Counted from the first letter of the stretch, positions 35,909 through 47,899 are shown. The stretch is DNA of 64,000 bases from Cornus controversa (GCA_026545225.1 CM048846.1:37769501-37833500); one strand, 5' to 3'. Notes: generated by a model from the letters alone, not told the origin. Numbers and translations are program-made.

Positions 35909-36751
35909 ACTTTAGACAACAACCTAACTCGCCTAAAGCTCCAGCCGCCACACAACATAAACTCAATGTCAATATTTTGTCTCCTCAACCTTTTTATCCT
36001 TGATTTGTCTTCTTTCAATCTTAACGTTAGGACTCCGGTAACAAACAAACAAAATAAAAAAAAATTAGGGTTCTTGTCTCGGTCTTAGTTTAAAGTATAA
36101 ACCTATATATATATATAGATAGGTATGATTGTATGTACATAAATATTTATCTATATATTTTTATATACGGAAAATGTTTTTCTTTGTTAATAGAGAGAGT
36201 GCCCACCTGTCAAACATACATGTAAATTATGTGTCATATTAATTAGGGCCTAAAGTTAAGTTGTATGAAAATCTTTAGATATGATTAGAGAGTCATAGAA
36301 ATAAGAAAATGTTTTTTGGGTTCTTTTTTTATCTTATTTTGTAATTAGGTTGTATTTGTTGTAACGGGAGAAAAAAGAAAAGAAAAGAAAAGAAAAGAAC
36401 AAATAACATTAGTTATGAGAGAAAATAAAAGAATAGATAGAAGAACCTCTTGGTGTGTTTGTTTCATTAACAGTGTAAAAAAAAAGGGAGGATTATTCTA
36501 TTTTGTGAGCGACAAGGGTATAATTGGAGTTCACTTTTTATAAATAAATAAATAAATAATTTGGGGGCAAAACAATTAATTCCAAAAAGTTGGAATGATC
36601 ATTTATCTTTTAATCTATGGAATGCTCATTTCATTTTCATTTTCAATTTCCTTTGTTGTTGTTCCACCTCGTCCGCGGCAATGATATGAGAGAGAGAGAG
36701 AGAGAGAGAGTGTGTGTGTGTGTGTGTGTGAGAAGAATACCTCCAATTTAG
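35909..36751. other. Intergenic DNA with microsatellites, no gene seen
   Basis: It contains an AAAGA run (about 36374-36399), an AAAT run (about 36541-36557) and a compound (GA)n(GT)n (about 36690-36731). No supported coding frame. Confidence 0.6.
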
Positions 36752-36858
36752 AGCACAACCAGGGCCGGCCCTGGGCCTAGGCGGCCTAGGCGGTCGCTTT
36801 GGGCCCCTAATTTTAGGGGGCCCCAAATTTTAGACTAGGTATATGATACTAGTATATA

Positions 36859-37080
36859 AATTGGGCCCATAATAACATATTTCATTAGGCTATTATAATT
36901 TTAAACCAAAACACTTAATTTATATACTTTAAATTGGGCCCATAGTAACATATTTCATTGGGCTATTATAATTTTAAACCGAAACACTTAATTTATATAC
37001 TTTAAATTAGGCCCATAGTAACATATTTCATTGGGCCTTATAATTTTAAACCCAAAACACTTACCCATATACTTTAAACC
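36859..37080. repeat. 72-bp tandem repeat, three copies
   Basis: Units start AAATTGGGCCCATA (36859, 36931, 37004) and contain ACATATTTCATTGGGCTAT and AAAACACTTAATTTATAT. They lie inside the hAT element. Confidence 0.9.
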
Positions 37081-37091
37081 AACCCCTCCCC

Positions 37092-37141
<50 letters not shown>

Positions 37142-37200
37142 ATATAATATAATATAATATTCTGGAGCCCAGGAGCCGATATATATATATTATATTATAT

Positions 37201-37234
<34 letters not shown>
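37092..37234. repeat. (CT)n(TA)n and inverted (TATAA)n tracts
   Basis: A CT run, a TA run and AATAT repeats are followed after about 30 bp by the inverted TATAT repeats. The two could form a long hairpin around CTGGAGCCCAGGAGC. Confidence 0.85.
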
Positions 37235-37239
<5 letters not shown>

Positions 37240-38070
37240 ACGGTCATAAATCATAATACAACTTTACCAAACCAGCAAACCTTTTGTGAGTTCATGGCAT
37301 TCGTCTAGTTCATGATTGATAGACACAGATTACACACATCTCTCCCTCTCTCTTTCTCTTTTAAATGGATTGACAATGATATCTATTGCGAAAAATATGT
37401 TAAAAAAACTTGATTGGAGTACTTTAATTGATAATTTTGCCTCTCAAAATGCAAGACGATCACATTTACTTTGATATGCGCGTGTAAAACTTTTTATATA
37501 AAAGGCCCCTCATTTGAAAGTTCGCCTAGGGCCCTTCAACAATTTGAGAATCTCAGGGCCGGCCCTGAGCACAACCAGGCTTGGTTGATTGCGGAGTCAG
37601 GTGGGTGTGGTAGAGAGTTAATAAATGAGGACCCACAATCACTTCAATCTTTGAGTTTCAGTTTCTGCCTCAAGTTGAACTTGAATATTTTATGGATGTC
37701 TAACCCTTCTTCTGCAACCGTTTTAATGGTGAATTTGGAAAATGGATTGACCAATTAAATCTCCATCTCGACAATAATAAATGGCATAGAATAATCACTT
37801 CAAAGGAATCTCTCTCCTGTGTTCCATACATATATTAGGTTCAGCTGATTAATATTATTGTGCTATAACATCTGCATTCCTTTCCTTTAAAATTGCAGTC
37901 AAAAGACCAATTGAAACTCAAAGACCAATCATCACACTATAATTGAACTACAGAGCAATTTTACCATTCTTTTTTCCTTTTTTCTGTTTCGGGATTTGAT
38001 AAGATGATATTTGATAAGTGAATGTTTTTTTTAATCAAAATTTGATATGTGAATTAGGTATATGTATTTA

Positions 38071-38282
38071 GAGAAATGCTAAACATCATAATTTTATTTC
38101 ACGAATTTTAACTCGAATCTATGTGACAGGTGATAATACCATAGAGACTCCGTGTATGGAGGAAATTCCACCAATAATAACTTACCATTTAATTTTATCT
38201 CCTAAAATAATAGACTATATCACCTACCACATAGATTCGAGTTAAAATTCGTTATATTTATTCGAGACGTGTAGCATTGCTC
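38071..38282. mobile_element. Mutator-like MITE, copy 1 (212 bp)
   Basis: Ends are GAGAAATGCTAAAC and the inverted GTGTAGCATTGCTC. Sub-terminal CTCGAATCTATGTGACAGGT is inverted at the other side. The flanks ATGTATTTA (38062-38070) and ATGTATTAA (38283-38291) form a 9-bp duplication with one mismatch. Confidence 0.8.
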
Positions 38283-38819
38283 ATGTATTAATACAAGAAG
38301 CATTTCTCTTTTTGAAAAGTAATGTGTCATGTGAGGGATATTTTGAAAAAATTCATTTTATTCTAATTTTTAAGATAGTAACTAAATATTAAAATGAGAA
38401 TAACCATTTCATTCTTTAATCATTTCATGTTTGAAACTAAATTGTCATTCTATTTCTTTCTGATTCTTATTCCATATTTACTTGCATTATATTCTCATTT
38501 CAGTCTATTCCAACACACCAAAAATAGATCTATTTTCATCAAAATAAACTGGGCCTCAGTCATGAGTGAAAATATGTGCATTTAGAAACTAACCTTTATC
38601 ACAAAGATGAAATAGTAGATTCTTAGCTAGGCATATAGATGTATATATATAAGGTTGCATATGCATCGAACAATATCTAAAACAAATGTTTTACTTTGGT
38701 CATTGTCGGGGAAAAAAAGAAAAGAAAAAACGATACTTGTAATGACATGTTTAAATTTGACATATTTAACTGATGCTCCATGGCTATATATAGGCAGGCA
38801 TCATTGGACTATTTGATTA

Positions 38820-39060
38820 GAGCAACGCTACATGTTACGAATAAATATCTCGAATCTATGTGGCAGGTGATATAGCGCATTATTTTAAGAGATAAAATTA
38901 TATGGTGAGTCAGTATTGGTGAGATTCTCCCATACACGGAGTCCCAGTAGTCTAATATATATGTTGATATCTATATTTAGATTAACTAACCACCATATCA
39001 CTTGTCACATAGATTCGAGATATATTTCAAAAAATTTATTTGGGACATGTACCATTTTTC
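38820..39060. mobile_element. Mutator-like MITE, copy 2 (241 bp)
   Basis: Same family as 38071-38282: GAGCAACGCTACATG start, CTCGAATCTATGTGGCAGGT sub-terminal and the inverted right arm. The 9-bp duplication is ATTTGATTA (38811-38819) / ATTCGATTA (39061-39069). Confidence 0.8.
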
Positions 39061-39412
39061 ATTCGATTATTATTTAAGTTATGTATATATTTTTAGCATG
39101 CAATGCACATTTATCACAAATGAACAATAAAGTTATTCCAACAATTGTTAAATGGATTGAACTTGGTATGATTAGATGAAATATTCTCGATATTAGTTGA
39201 TTATTTATATATTTGTGGAATTTATAAATACTCAAAATTTTTATTAATTAAAACATTATATGAATTGAATTATTATTTAGAATCAAATATAAGTCTACAA
39301 GGATGACACTGAAACAATTTATTATTCATGTGACTCTAAAGAAGTTTTAAACAGAACCTACTTGTACTCTAATGTTACTTTGTAATGTGTTGGTGGACAT
39401 ATTTGTAATGAG

Positions 39413-40592
39413 GACAAATTGCATAAAAACTATAGACTTTCATTTTTTGGAATAAAGCCCTCTTAAAAAATATTGATCCAAAATCCCCCTCAACTACCCA
39501 ATTGCAACAAAGTGACATTATAATGATGAAAATGTCCCTTAATATACAACAAAAACAACCAAGCCTTTTCCTAATTACTTGGGGTCGACTACATGAATCC
39601 GATATTTTCATTCCGCTCTATTTAAGGTCATCTCCTCAGTTAATCCACATGCTATCATATATTTCTTTACTACTTCTACCCATGTTAGCTTTGGTCTTCT
39701 TATTCCCTAGCATTGCCCTCAATTTGGATTATGTCACTTTTCCTGATCGGCTCAGTCAATGGTCTTCTTTGCACATGTCCAAACCATCTTAGTCGATTTT
39801 CTCTCATTTTATCTCCAATTGGTGTTATTCCAACCATTTTCCGGATGTGTTCATTTCTAATTATATTCTTTCTTGTCTTTTCACACATCCATCTCAACAT
39901 TCGTATTTCTACGACACTCACTTTATGCAAATGTTGTTGCCTAGCTACCCAACATTCGATATCATAAAGTATGGCTGGTCTAATAGCTGTTCGATAAAAC
40001 TCCCTTTTCAATCGTAAGAGATATGTCTATCACACAATATAGTATATGCACACCTCCATTTAACTCATCCTGCCTTGATTCTATGATTAAGGTCATCCAT
40101 AATTTCTCCCTTGTCCTTCTAGATTTACTAAAGTTACACTCCATATATTCAATTTTATTTCAACTTATTTTAAATCCTTTTAGTTCTAAAGTTTCTCTCT
40201 AAACCTCCAATTTGGCATTAACTCCTTAATATACATTTAAAAAAAATTAGGTTCTCTCTAAAATGATTTTCATTTTAGATTTTCTTTTCCTTTTTCATTT
40301 TTAAAAATAAAAATTTAAGAAAATTTGAAAATTGTTCCAAGGTAGTTATTTATTTATTTATTTTTTATTGATGCACAAATAAATTTTTTTTTGAAATTTT
40401 TTTTTAACAATACCATGTCGAATGAGTTATTTGTATTGATTTTAATCTCATATTAAGGGGCACCATTTTTTAAATTTATATTAAGGGGCATTTTCGTCAT
40501 TTTAACATCATTTTGTAACAATTGAATAGTTCAAGTGGTTTTAGGTCAAATATTTTTTGTAAGGGAGTTTTGTGGCAAAATTTGCAATTATG
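39413..40592. mobile_element. Foldback element interrupted by a LINE tail
   Basis: About 130 bp at 39413-39545 (ACAAATTGCATAAAA to GAAAATGTCCCTTAATATA) is inverted at about 40460-40592 (to AAATTTGCAATTATGTC). Between the arms lies the LINE fragment. I could not define a flanking duplication. Confidence 0.6.
39545..40235 (-). pseudogene. 3' end of an RTE-type LINE (reverse transcriptase C-terminus)
   Basis: The minus-strand frame 40011-39700 gives KREFYRTAIRPAILYDIECW, then RMLRWMCEKTRK and ENRLRWFGHVQRRP. This is the conserved tail of plant RTE-like LINE reverse transcriptases, after the RT thumb. Upstream text (RNKIEYMECNFSKSRR near 40160) belongs to the same protein in a shifted frame. The 3' end resembles the GACCCCA...AAGGCTTGGTTGTTTTTG tail of this family. 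It is 5'-truncated and broken by stops, so it is a dead copy. Confidence 0.82.
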
Positions 40593-40804
40593 TCTTTTTA
40601 TTCTTTCTTTTAAGAGATACATATGAAATAAAATCTAGGCAAGTTTGTTTTCAATTGTAGAATTAATAGGGCTCAGTGCGAGAGAGTTGGTTTTCTATGA
40701 TTCCATGCATTGACTCTCTTTAATACACACCTTTATGGGATGTACGTGTAAAAACCAAATTGTCTCAGATGAATGAGAAAGACATGTTGTATGTGAATTT
40801 TACT

Positions 40805-40966
40805 GAGGCTATGTTTGATTGCATCGAATTGGAGTCTTAGAATTTGAATTAGTGAAATTGAGAAAAAAATTATTTACAGTGAACAAAATTTTATGAAAAA
40901 TCTTTGTTCAATTCTACCAATTCTAATTCCAAAACTCCAATTCCAGACAATGGAACATAATGAGTG
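40805..40966. mobile_element. Small palindromic MITE (~160 bp)
   Basis: GAATTGGAGTCTTAGAATT on the left is inverted as AATTCCAAAACTCCAATTCC on the right, with matching outer arms. No duplication was defined. Confidence 0.45.
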
Positions 40967-40972
40967 TGTGTC

Positions 40973-41375
40973 GGGATGACAACGAGGGCGGATTTGGGCG
41001 AAGTATCCTTTTCGTCTCCGTCCCCATTTAGCAAAGTTCCTCCTATTCTCTTCCAAAACTATTTATTAAACGGGGTGGAGCAGGAGTGGGACATGAACGG
41101 ATTTAGAAAAGTTTATTTTTTAGTCTTTACACTCTTATATGATAGGGTCCTTTATAATTTACATGTGCAACATTAATAAAATTTGAACAAATAAATGGTT
41201 ATATATAAATATAAATAAATTTTGTATATGTATAATATATAAGGGCAATATAGTAAATATATAATATAAACGGCGCGAGGTTTCTACTCTTACCCCATAA
41301 CCACTCCAAAATCATTTATATTTTCTCAAAACCGTCTCAAAAGGAGCGGAGCGGGGCGGGTCATTTTGTCATCCC
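40973..41375. mobile_element. MITE with GGGATGACAA ends (~403 bp)
   Basis: The left end GGGATGACAACGAGGGCGG is inverted at the right as GGGGCGGGTCATTTTGTCATCCC. The sub-terminal G/C-rich sequence is also inverted. No clear flanking duplication. Confidence 0.6.
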
Positions 41376-41559
41376 TATGTGCGTGTTAGTGTCAACTTTG
41401 GAAAAAAGAAAAATAAAAAAAGAAACTTTAGTTATTCTTGTTGGTCCAGCGGAGGCACATCACAAACATGGAGATCCAATCACAAAACAAAAAAAGAATA
41501 TCACACTATACACACAAATTTCGTGTCCGAAAATCTAGGAACGAAAATTGGTAACAAAT

Positions 41560-41979
41560 AAACGATTTTATTAATTTCGGAAAAATGGATACAATTCTCT
41601 GTGAATCTTTACAAAAGAAAGATAAATTTATCTGATTCGATATCCTTGGTGATCCGGCTACAAGAGCTGCAAGAGCTTGATCTTGAATTGGATTGAAACT
41701 TTGGTGAAGAACGGCACGTGGATGATGTGCTTGTTGTTCTTCTCCTTCAGGGTTTAGGTGTTTTGGAACTTTGGATTTTGAGTGAAGACTTTTGTAGAGT
41801 TTCAGCTTTTTCTGAGAATCTTCCGGTTCCCCTTTCTCTCACCTCTGGACCTTTATTTATAGGCTCACAGGAAATAGATTCGTAACTTTCTTTTCTTTTG
41901 ATAATTATCCTATAATTATCTTTTATGATAATTTTGACAATTATTCAATATATACATAATAATTATCTTTGTTGATAAT

Positions 41980-42023
<44 letters not shown>

Positions 42024-42250
42024 TCCATTAGACCCATTTTCAAGTGGGCTTTGACTTCTCAAAAAATTTAGACCAGCCCATAACTCATTTATTTGTGGTG
42101 GGTCTGGACTTTAAATTATTTAACTCATTGGGCCACATTCCAAAGTGGACTAAATTAAAGATGAACCCAAATTATATTTTAGATCCATCATGTAATTTTT
42201 TAATGTCTAAACACACATAACACAAGATATACATCCTTTGGCCCCACCCA
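41560..42250 (-). mobile_element. LTR-like fragment (minus orientation)
   Basis: The minus strand carries a CCTATAAATAAAGG promoter-like stretch (about 41849-41862) and downstream leader-like sequence. A TA microsatellite lies at 41984-42018. Boundaries and duplication were not established, so this is a tentative LTR call. Confidence 0.4.
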
Positions 42251-42261
42251 GCCTACATCCA

Positions 42262-42658
42262 TGGAGAGAAAAAATTTCACTATCATAAAAAAAAGAATAC
42301 AAACATTCAACACTCACACACTATCTCATCAGAAATCACACCACACCAGTAGAGACTTTGAACATCATTATTATTCATCATCCCTACCCCCCACACTCAC
42401 CGATTTTTATGAGGTTACATTTCTCTACTCTTCTACCCACTCACTCTCTTCTTTTCCTCCTCACTCTGTTTTCTTTTTTTCTCTACCTTTTTCACTCAAC
42501 TCCACCTCTATTTATAGAATTTCAAACTCAATTTCTTGTTGGACAAGAATTGTAATTTCTTAGAACCAAAAACTTGCCTAACAAGAAATTACTAAATACA
42601 ATACAACTCTATAATGAAAACGTAATCAAACATGGAATATGAGCCACAATTCCTAACA
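42262..42658 (-). repeat. 3' LTR of a copia-type element
   Basis: On the minus strand it begins TGTTAGGAATTGTGGC (42658). It is preceded by the purine-rich GTGGAGAT, the usual copia polypurine-tract junction. A TATA-like TTCTATAAATAGAGG lies near 42510-42524. The left boundary is uncertain. It matches 42827-42977. Confidence 0.65.
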
Positions 42659-42826
42659 ATCTCCACATTGACTCAAATTACATTAGGTCGATCATTGTTT
42701 CACCCGTAGTTGAAACTCACTACAGTATTTGTTGTCACTTCTTTTGTTTTTCAAATGTTCATCAAATAAAGGCTGAACTCCGAGATGAACCTTTGCTTGA
42801 ACCCACTTGTATGGAAAAAAACATAC

Positions 42827-42977
42827 TCCTTATTTAAAAATTCTAAATTCAATTACTTATTAAACAAGAATTGTAATTCCTTAAAACCAAACACTTGCCT
42901 AACAAAAGAAAATTAACAAATACAATATACCTCTATAATTGAAATCGTAATCAATCATATTTCCACAATTCCTAACA
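42827..42977 (-). repeat. Second, partial copy of the copia-type LTR
   Basis: It repeats the U3 part of 42510-42658 (TTGCCTAACA, CTCTATAAT, AATTCCTAACA). Only about 170 bp of internal sequence remains between the two copies, so the element has lost nearly all of its interior. Confidence 0.65.
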
Positions 42978-43958
42978 ATTCTTTAGGTAAGGTTAAATAG
43001 CAAACTCAGTCGAACAAGTGAGTGGGGGTGATGAATGTCTTCGCGTTAACGTTTGGACATAAGTTCAATAGACAAGCATGAAAATTGAGGTGTAAATTGA
43101 TGAATTCATAAGAAAAATGGTTTCCCTGTCATCTTAGATTGAGAAGCTTCGTGAAACCTTCTTAGTTCTTGGGCAAGTGGGATCCTAGAATATATATTTG
43201 AGATATGACCCCTCCAAGGCAACTGCCACGTGGCATCCTTTGCTTCGCAGAAAGTGGGATGGGCCCATTTCGATTGGAAAGCCCATTAAACTACACAAAA
43301 TGATTAGTGGAGGATCCAAATGGTGGCAAATTGATAAACTAAAGATTTAAACCCTAAGATTGCTCAAGACCCTGAGAATATTCTCAAGATATTATGATGG
43401 GTTATAATAATGCGCCCACACTGTACACATACTTACATATATTATATATAAATCATGCTATTCCCATATTGAAGAGGGCAACAAAAACGACTGGTCGAAC
43501 TTCATTGCATTCAATTATTTTGATATGGACAATACTATACTAAACGAAGTTTGAATTACTCAAAGGCGTGCCAGCCATAAGATGTATAACTGTGGAACTC
43601 AATTGGGTCCCACACTTGTACATCCAACGGCCCACATACAATCAATTTCCAACTTCAATTGGTTCTGTTGTATCATTTCTCTCTTTCTCTTTGGACAATG
43701 ATATGTATTATGAAATATATGATTTGTATAATGTGACAAAGTTATAAGATAAGGTAGATGAATGAGATTTGAAAAGATGAATTTAAATTGAATAATAATA
43801 CTATGATAATTGTGTCGTTTCATCATTCATGATATAAATGATGAAATATTTTTTTGATGTGTAACATTTCTTTTTTTATATATATCTATATATATATATA
43901 TATAGACACACACATAATAAAACCCGAAAGCAAACTCAACCAACTTCAACTTTTCCCT
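42978..43958. other. Upstream region of the ATL gene, no other gene seen
   Basis: No domain-bearing frame. A TA/CA microsatellite at about 43877-43915 lies just upstream of the ATL promoter. Confidence 0.55.
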
Positions 43959-43968
43959 CTATATAACC
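43959..43968 (+). promoter_or_regulatory. TATA box of the ATL gene
   Basis: CTATATAACC lies about 60-70 bases upstream of the ATG at 44029, in a pyrimidine-rich context (TTTTCCCTCTATATAACC). Confidence 0.6.
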
Positions 43969-44028
43969 CGCTTAATTTGCAACCACTTCCTAGGAGTTTT
44001 ATCAACCAAATTCAACAAACCTCCCAAG

Positions 44029-44706
44029 ATGTCTTCCTCTACTTCTTCCTCTTCTACTCTGCTCGTCCAAGATTTTGTAGGACGCTTCTACTCAAGAAGA
44101 TTACTACTACACACTCCTCTTCATCAATCACCAACTACAGCATCCCCTCCGGCCAGTGTAAACAGCCACGATCCGTCACAACCTTATGCCGGAGACAATT
44201 CTTTTGATTCAAATGTTGTAATGGTCCTCTCAGTCCTTTTGTGTGCCTTAATATGTTCGCTAGGATTGAATTCCATCATCAAATGTGCATTAAGGTGCTC
44301 AAGTTTAGTAACCTCTGACACTAGAAACAACCCTTCAACTAGGTTAGCAAATACAGGCATCAAGAAAAAGGCTCTCAAGACCTTCCCTACACTGAATTAT
44401 TCAGATGGGTTGAATCTGCCAGGCTTGGACACCGAGTGTGTGATCTGTCTGTCGGAGTTCACACATGGTGAGCGCGTACGAGTGCTTCCCAAGTGCCACC
44501 ATGGATTTCATGTTCGCTGCATCGATAAGTGGCTCAATTCTCATTCCTCATGCCCTACTTGCAGGCACTGCCTCATCGAGACATGCCAGAAGATCGTCGG
44601 ATGTAGCCAGGCTAGCTCATCACAACCACCACCACAGGAGACAATAGTAAGCATTGCTCCACTAGAACCTGAAGGTTTGATACGTAACTATAGGGGGGTT
44701 AGCTAA
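44029..44706 (+). CDS. ATL78: RING-H2 finger protein of the ATL family (ATL78-like E3 ubiquitin ligase)
   Basis: A 225-residue, single-exon intact frame, usual for ATL genes. A Ser/Thr-rich N-terminus leads to one membrane segment (about residues 62-84, [20 protein letters not shown]). A basic patch ([10 protein letters not shown]) and the ATL GLD motif follow (132-134). The RING-H2 domain has all eight ligands with canonical spacing: C137, C140, C156, H158, H161, C164, C175, C178. It also has the conserved Pro at 154 and Trp at 168. The C-terminal [12 protein letters not shown] tail and [10 protein letters not shown] suggest the ATL73-78 branch; the exact orthologue is inferred. ATL proteins are membrane-anchored E3 ligases that recruit an E2 and ubiquitinate targets, often in defence or stress responses. 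The ATG at 44029 matches family N-termini; the overlapping frame at 43854 is spurious. It is the only intact non-transposon gene here. Confidence 0.93.
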   Translation: MSSSTSSSSTLLVQDFVGRFYSRRLLLHTPLHQSPTTASPPASVNSHDPSQPYAGDNSFDSNVVMVLSVLLCALICSLGLNSIIKCALRCSSLVTSDTRNNPSTRLANTGIKKKALKTFPTLNYSDGLNLPGLDTECVICLSEFTHGERVRVLPKCHHGFHVRCIDKWLNSHSSCPTCRHCLIETCQKIVGCSQASSSQPPPQETIVSIAPLEPEGLIRNYRGVS

Positions 44707-45131
44707 TTATTATTTTTTTTGTTCATTGTGTAATATACTCAATGGGGTTGAGGTTTGTGCATGCCTTACTTGTTAGATTAGGTCTTCATTTAGGACTACA
44801 GATGATACCCCAATCTACTCCAGATATCAAATTGTATATAAGTTTTAAATTGTAGATTGCATTGTGTATATAAGTTTTAATTCACTAAGTTGGTCAGTAA
44901 GTGAGCATGAAAATGACTTGAGTCACACAGAAAATAGGCTAGAAATTCAATAAAGTAAACTAGCACTGCCAAAAACTAAAATTAATTTTATTTGGCTTTA
45001 ATAATGATTTTTTATTGGAAACGAAAGGGAGTATCAAAATAGAGTTTCACATGTGCCCCCACAGTAATGCATCCAAGAATGCATTGGCCATTTTCATTTC
45101 GGTGCTCCATTTTTTGAGGACCTATCATTGG

Positions 45132-45185
<54 letters not shown>

Positions 45186-47136
45186 TAACAACTTGACAGG
45201 GTTCTTCTGATCACTAACTCAGCTGAGTCAACAAACCACAAAGCAAGTCATAGTGGTGATATATAAAATCTCAAAAGCCACATCCACTGATATATAATAC
45301 AGCTAGAGGGCTGCCGAATCAAGAGTCAACCGACAAAGTTTAATAAACAATGTGTTCACTTTGCACTTCATGTATTTTAGAGATGAAATGAAAATTTCAT
45401 ATTTTTCAAAACTCAAAAAGAGCACATTCTCAAGTGTGTATGTTTGTACATTAATCCAAGAAATTAAATAAATTATATTTAGTTACATTTAAATCTTCAC
45501 CTGATCTCCATGGCATATGAAGCCACAACATGGACAATCAATCCCCACAAAGAGTAATCCCAAAAGACAGAACAATCACCAAGAATGAGAGGATAAACAA
45601 CAGATATAAAGGAGCAGATCGTGAGAGGGAATGAAAAGATTGAAAAGATGTTCACTGAATCAATAATGGCGCAAGTATGAATGGAAACTGAGAGAGAAAG
45701 CACTACGTGCTTTCAATCAAATAAGCATGTACTTAAAGGTAGATTTTGTTTCGCGGTACTGACGTGGAGCATCTACTGTCGGAGCCAACTAACCATACAA
45801 AGCATGGCGGCTGATATTTGGTATCTATCTTATTATAATAATATAATGTCACAACTGCAAAATAATAACACAAGACAATCATATATTATTGGGGAGTAAA
45901 TTGTCAAAATTTTAATCTCTTCTTATGCTCTAGATGGTTCAGAGATCACTGTATGAAAAGGTGTGAATCTCACCAGCAGAGTGAACATCACTTTCTCTGT
46001 GTGGTGATCTTTATTAGCATCGTCACTGCACACGATAGGATCCAATTTTCTAAATTATAATCAAAACATTTCCTGCGTTTCTTTTCTTTCCATCTTCTTG
46101 CCAACCATTTGGAGCATTAATTTAAAGCATTTTTCCCACCAACCAACTGAAAGTCCAAAACTTCACACAAAAAAAATAATAAATTATGTAATAGAAATCC
46201 AAGAAAATCCACTGATTTAATTATATTAATAATATACAGTGATAAGGATAAGTTTTGGTGTAATTCCTAAATTTTGTTTATGCTAATTAATTTTAATCTT
46301 GTGGGTTGATTGATAATTAACCCAACGGTAGGTACAGAAAATGTGTTGATTAAATGGCAAACAAATTTCCTATATCGTACACTCAAAACAAATGTAGTAT
46401 GAATGAAAACAAAGAGTACTCGAAATATTCAGAAGCCAATTGCCACTTTTTTTGGGTCGTTTCGCTTGCATTTATTGCATTTCTTCACAACCAATTCCCA
46501 CTTCTCTCTCTCTCTCTCTCTCACTATAAGGATTAACATTAATTTGAATTTAAAAGTTGATTCTGTGTGACTGAGATAGGGCTCTATCAAGTCAATTATA
46601 TCAGCTTTTAAATTACAAGATTGACCCAAATTGATTGGGCCGGTCTCCTAAATCTAATCTTGTTTAATCAAGCCCAATTACTATAGACTGCCATGCAAGC
46701 CTTAACTCGTTGCTCATGTATTGCCATGTGTAACAAGATGATTGGCTCTACGTATCACACTCTTTTGTTGGGAATTTTTCCTTCACACTTTGCTCCCAAT
46801 TCTTTTGGTTTTGTATCATTGCTGAATTACAAGGAATTTTGTGCGGTCTTCTGTTGGGGATTTTTCCTTGCACACTTTGCTTCCAAATCTTTTGATAATT
46901 AAAAGGACTTTTGTGCGGTTACGGTATGGGAACGGTTTTTGGAGGTTGTCACGTCTCTTGATGGTTGTGCTCATAGAGCCTCCAAATTGGCGGTTGGCAT
47001 TATGATTGTGGAAGATTTTTATATTGACGGCTTCTAGCAAAATCAACACTTTTTTTAGCAGAGATATTTGCATAGCTACTCTTTGCCCTAACCCTTTGCA
47101 AGTTCCATTGTTCTTCCTAGCAATCTCTCTCCCCTA
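44707..47136. other. Downstream intergenic DNA, no gene seen
   Basis: It contains (GT)n(AT)n(GA)n at about 45136-45185 and a CT run at 46503-46522. A diverged direct repeat (GTTGGGAATTTTTCCTTCAC and its variant) at about 46768 and 46853 may be retroelement-derived. The short open frames have no recognisable domain. Confidence 0.5.
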
Positions 47137-47627
47137 TTGTTGGCGATCATCAATCCCATCTCTTTAAGGTTAGTTTCCTCTTCCACTCTTGATTTTTCTT
47201 TTCTCATTTCCATATTCTTCAAGAGAAAAAGTAGTAGTGTGCGATCCCGACTTCCCAATTGTGGAAAGATGTTGAATGCCCATCGTGAGGACTGTCAAGT
47301 TCCTAGCGATATTTCTCTACAATTATACCCATCGGATGCTAACTTTTGTAAGGGTAAGGGAGTTGCATATGATGAAATGATTTTTTCAATCGAACATCTT
47401 GAGGCATTTATGTTTCCTTTACACCCATTCTACCATTTGGTTCTTAATAAACTCAACCTTACTCCTCTTTAGGTTAACCCAAATTTATTTAGATACATCA
47501 TTCTTTCCCAGAACAGAAGGAGAGATCTCGACTTAGAACTTTTGGAACTTCTGATCTGCTATTGGGTGAATAGGAAGGAAAGGCCACACCTACCCTTAGG
47601 TCCTCATCAATTACGAAAGCAACCATG
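47137..47627 (+). pseudogene. Fragment of a Tat-type antisense ORF (Transposase_28-like)
   Basis: The text FPLHPFYHLVLNKLNLTPL, then NPNLFRYI, then LELLELLICYWVNRK parallels LRFPIPDF, NLFFSQLTPNSW and the following hydrophobic segment of the antisense ORF in element 1. A nonsense codon lies at 47470-47472 and the frame stops at 47625-47627. It is on the plus strand, upstream of the repeat array that resembles the tandem repeats of element 1. I read it as the antisense ORF of an older minus-strand Tat element, cut at about 47640 by the next insertion. Alternative: an unrelated gag-like fragment. Confidence 0.45.
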
Positions 47628-47639
47628 AGCTTATGGGTT

Positions 47640-47899
47640 TGATCAATCTAACTTTTCGCCACTAGTGGATCACGTCCACCCTCAAAATTAGGCGGTTTAA
47701 ACTTCACATATTCTTTCATTGCAACCATTTGTCAACTCAAGGCAACCCTAGGTGGTGCCTGAACTTCCCCTTCTTGATTTTTCCTTGCCATTTGCCTCAT
47801 GGTGTCTACCATGTTGCGCATGAACCATGCTCCGCCTATTTGCTCTTGCGGAGCATTAGCGCCTTTATCTCGCTCTCTTCTGGTGGCATTTTGCTATAC
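47640..47899 (-). pseudogene. N-terminal gag fragment of a chromovirus-type gypsy element (element X)
   Basis: The minus-strand text FKPPNFEGGRDPLVAKS followed by a stop and IDQ is the entry to the plant chromovirus gag domain. Upstream lies FMRNMVDTMRQMARKN. The piece breaks off at about 47640, and nothing further of gag or pol is present. It is about 240 bp downstream of the X LTR and its primer-binding site. Confidence 0.65.

Larger units (their letters stand above)
36760..37567. mobile_element. Non-autonomous hAT element with CAGGGCCGGCCCTG ends
   Basis: Both termini carry the perfect palindrome CAGGGCCGGCCCTG (36760-36773 and 37554-37567). An exact 8-bp duplication AGCACAAC flanks them (36752-36759 and 37568-37575), as expected for hAT transposition. 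Sub-terminal sequence is GGGCCCC/CCTAGG-rich. Most of the interior is a 72-bp tandem repeat and TA-rich sequence, with no transposase. The empty-site sequence around it reads continuously. Confidence 0.92.

Noticed and set aside
43854-44207. 117-aa frame overlapping the start of the ATL gene
   Set aside because: It is in a different frame from the ATL protein, begins in a TA microsatellite and has no recognisable domain.
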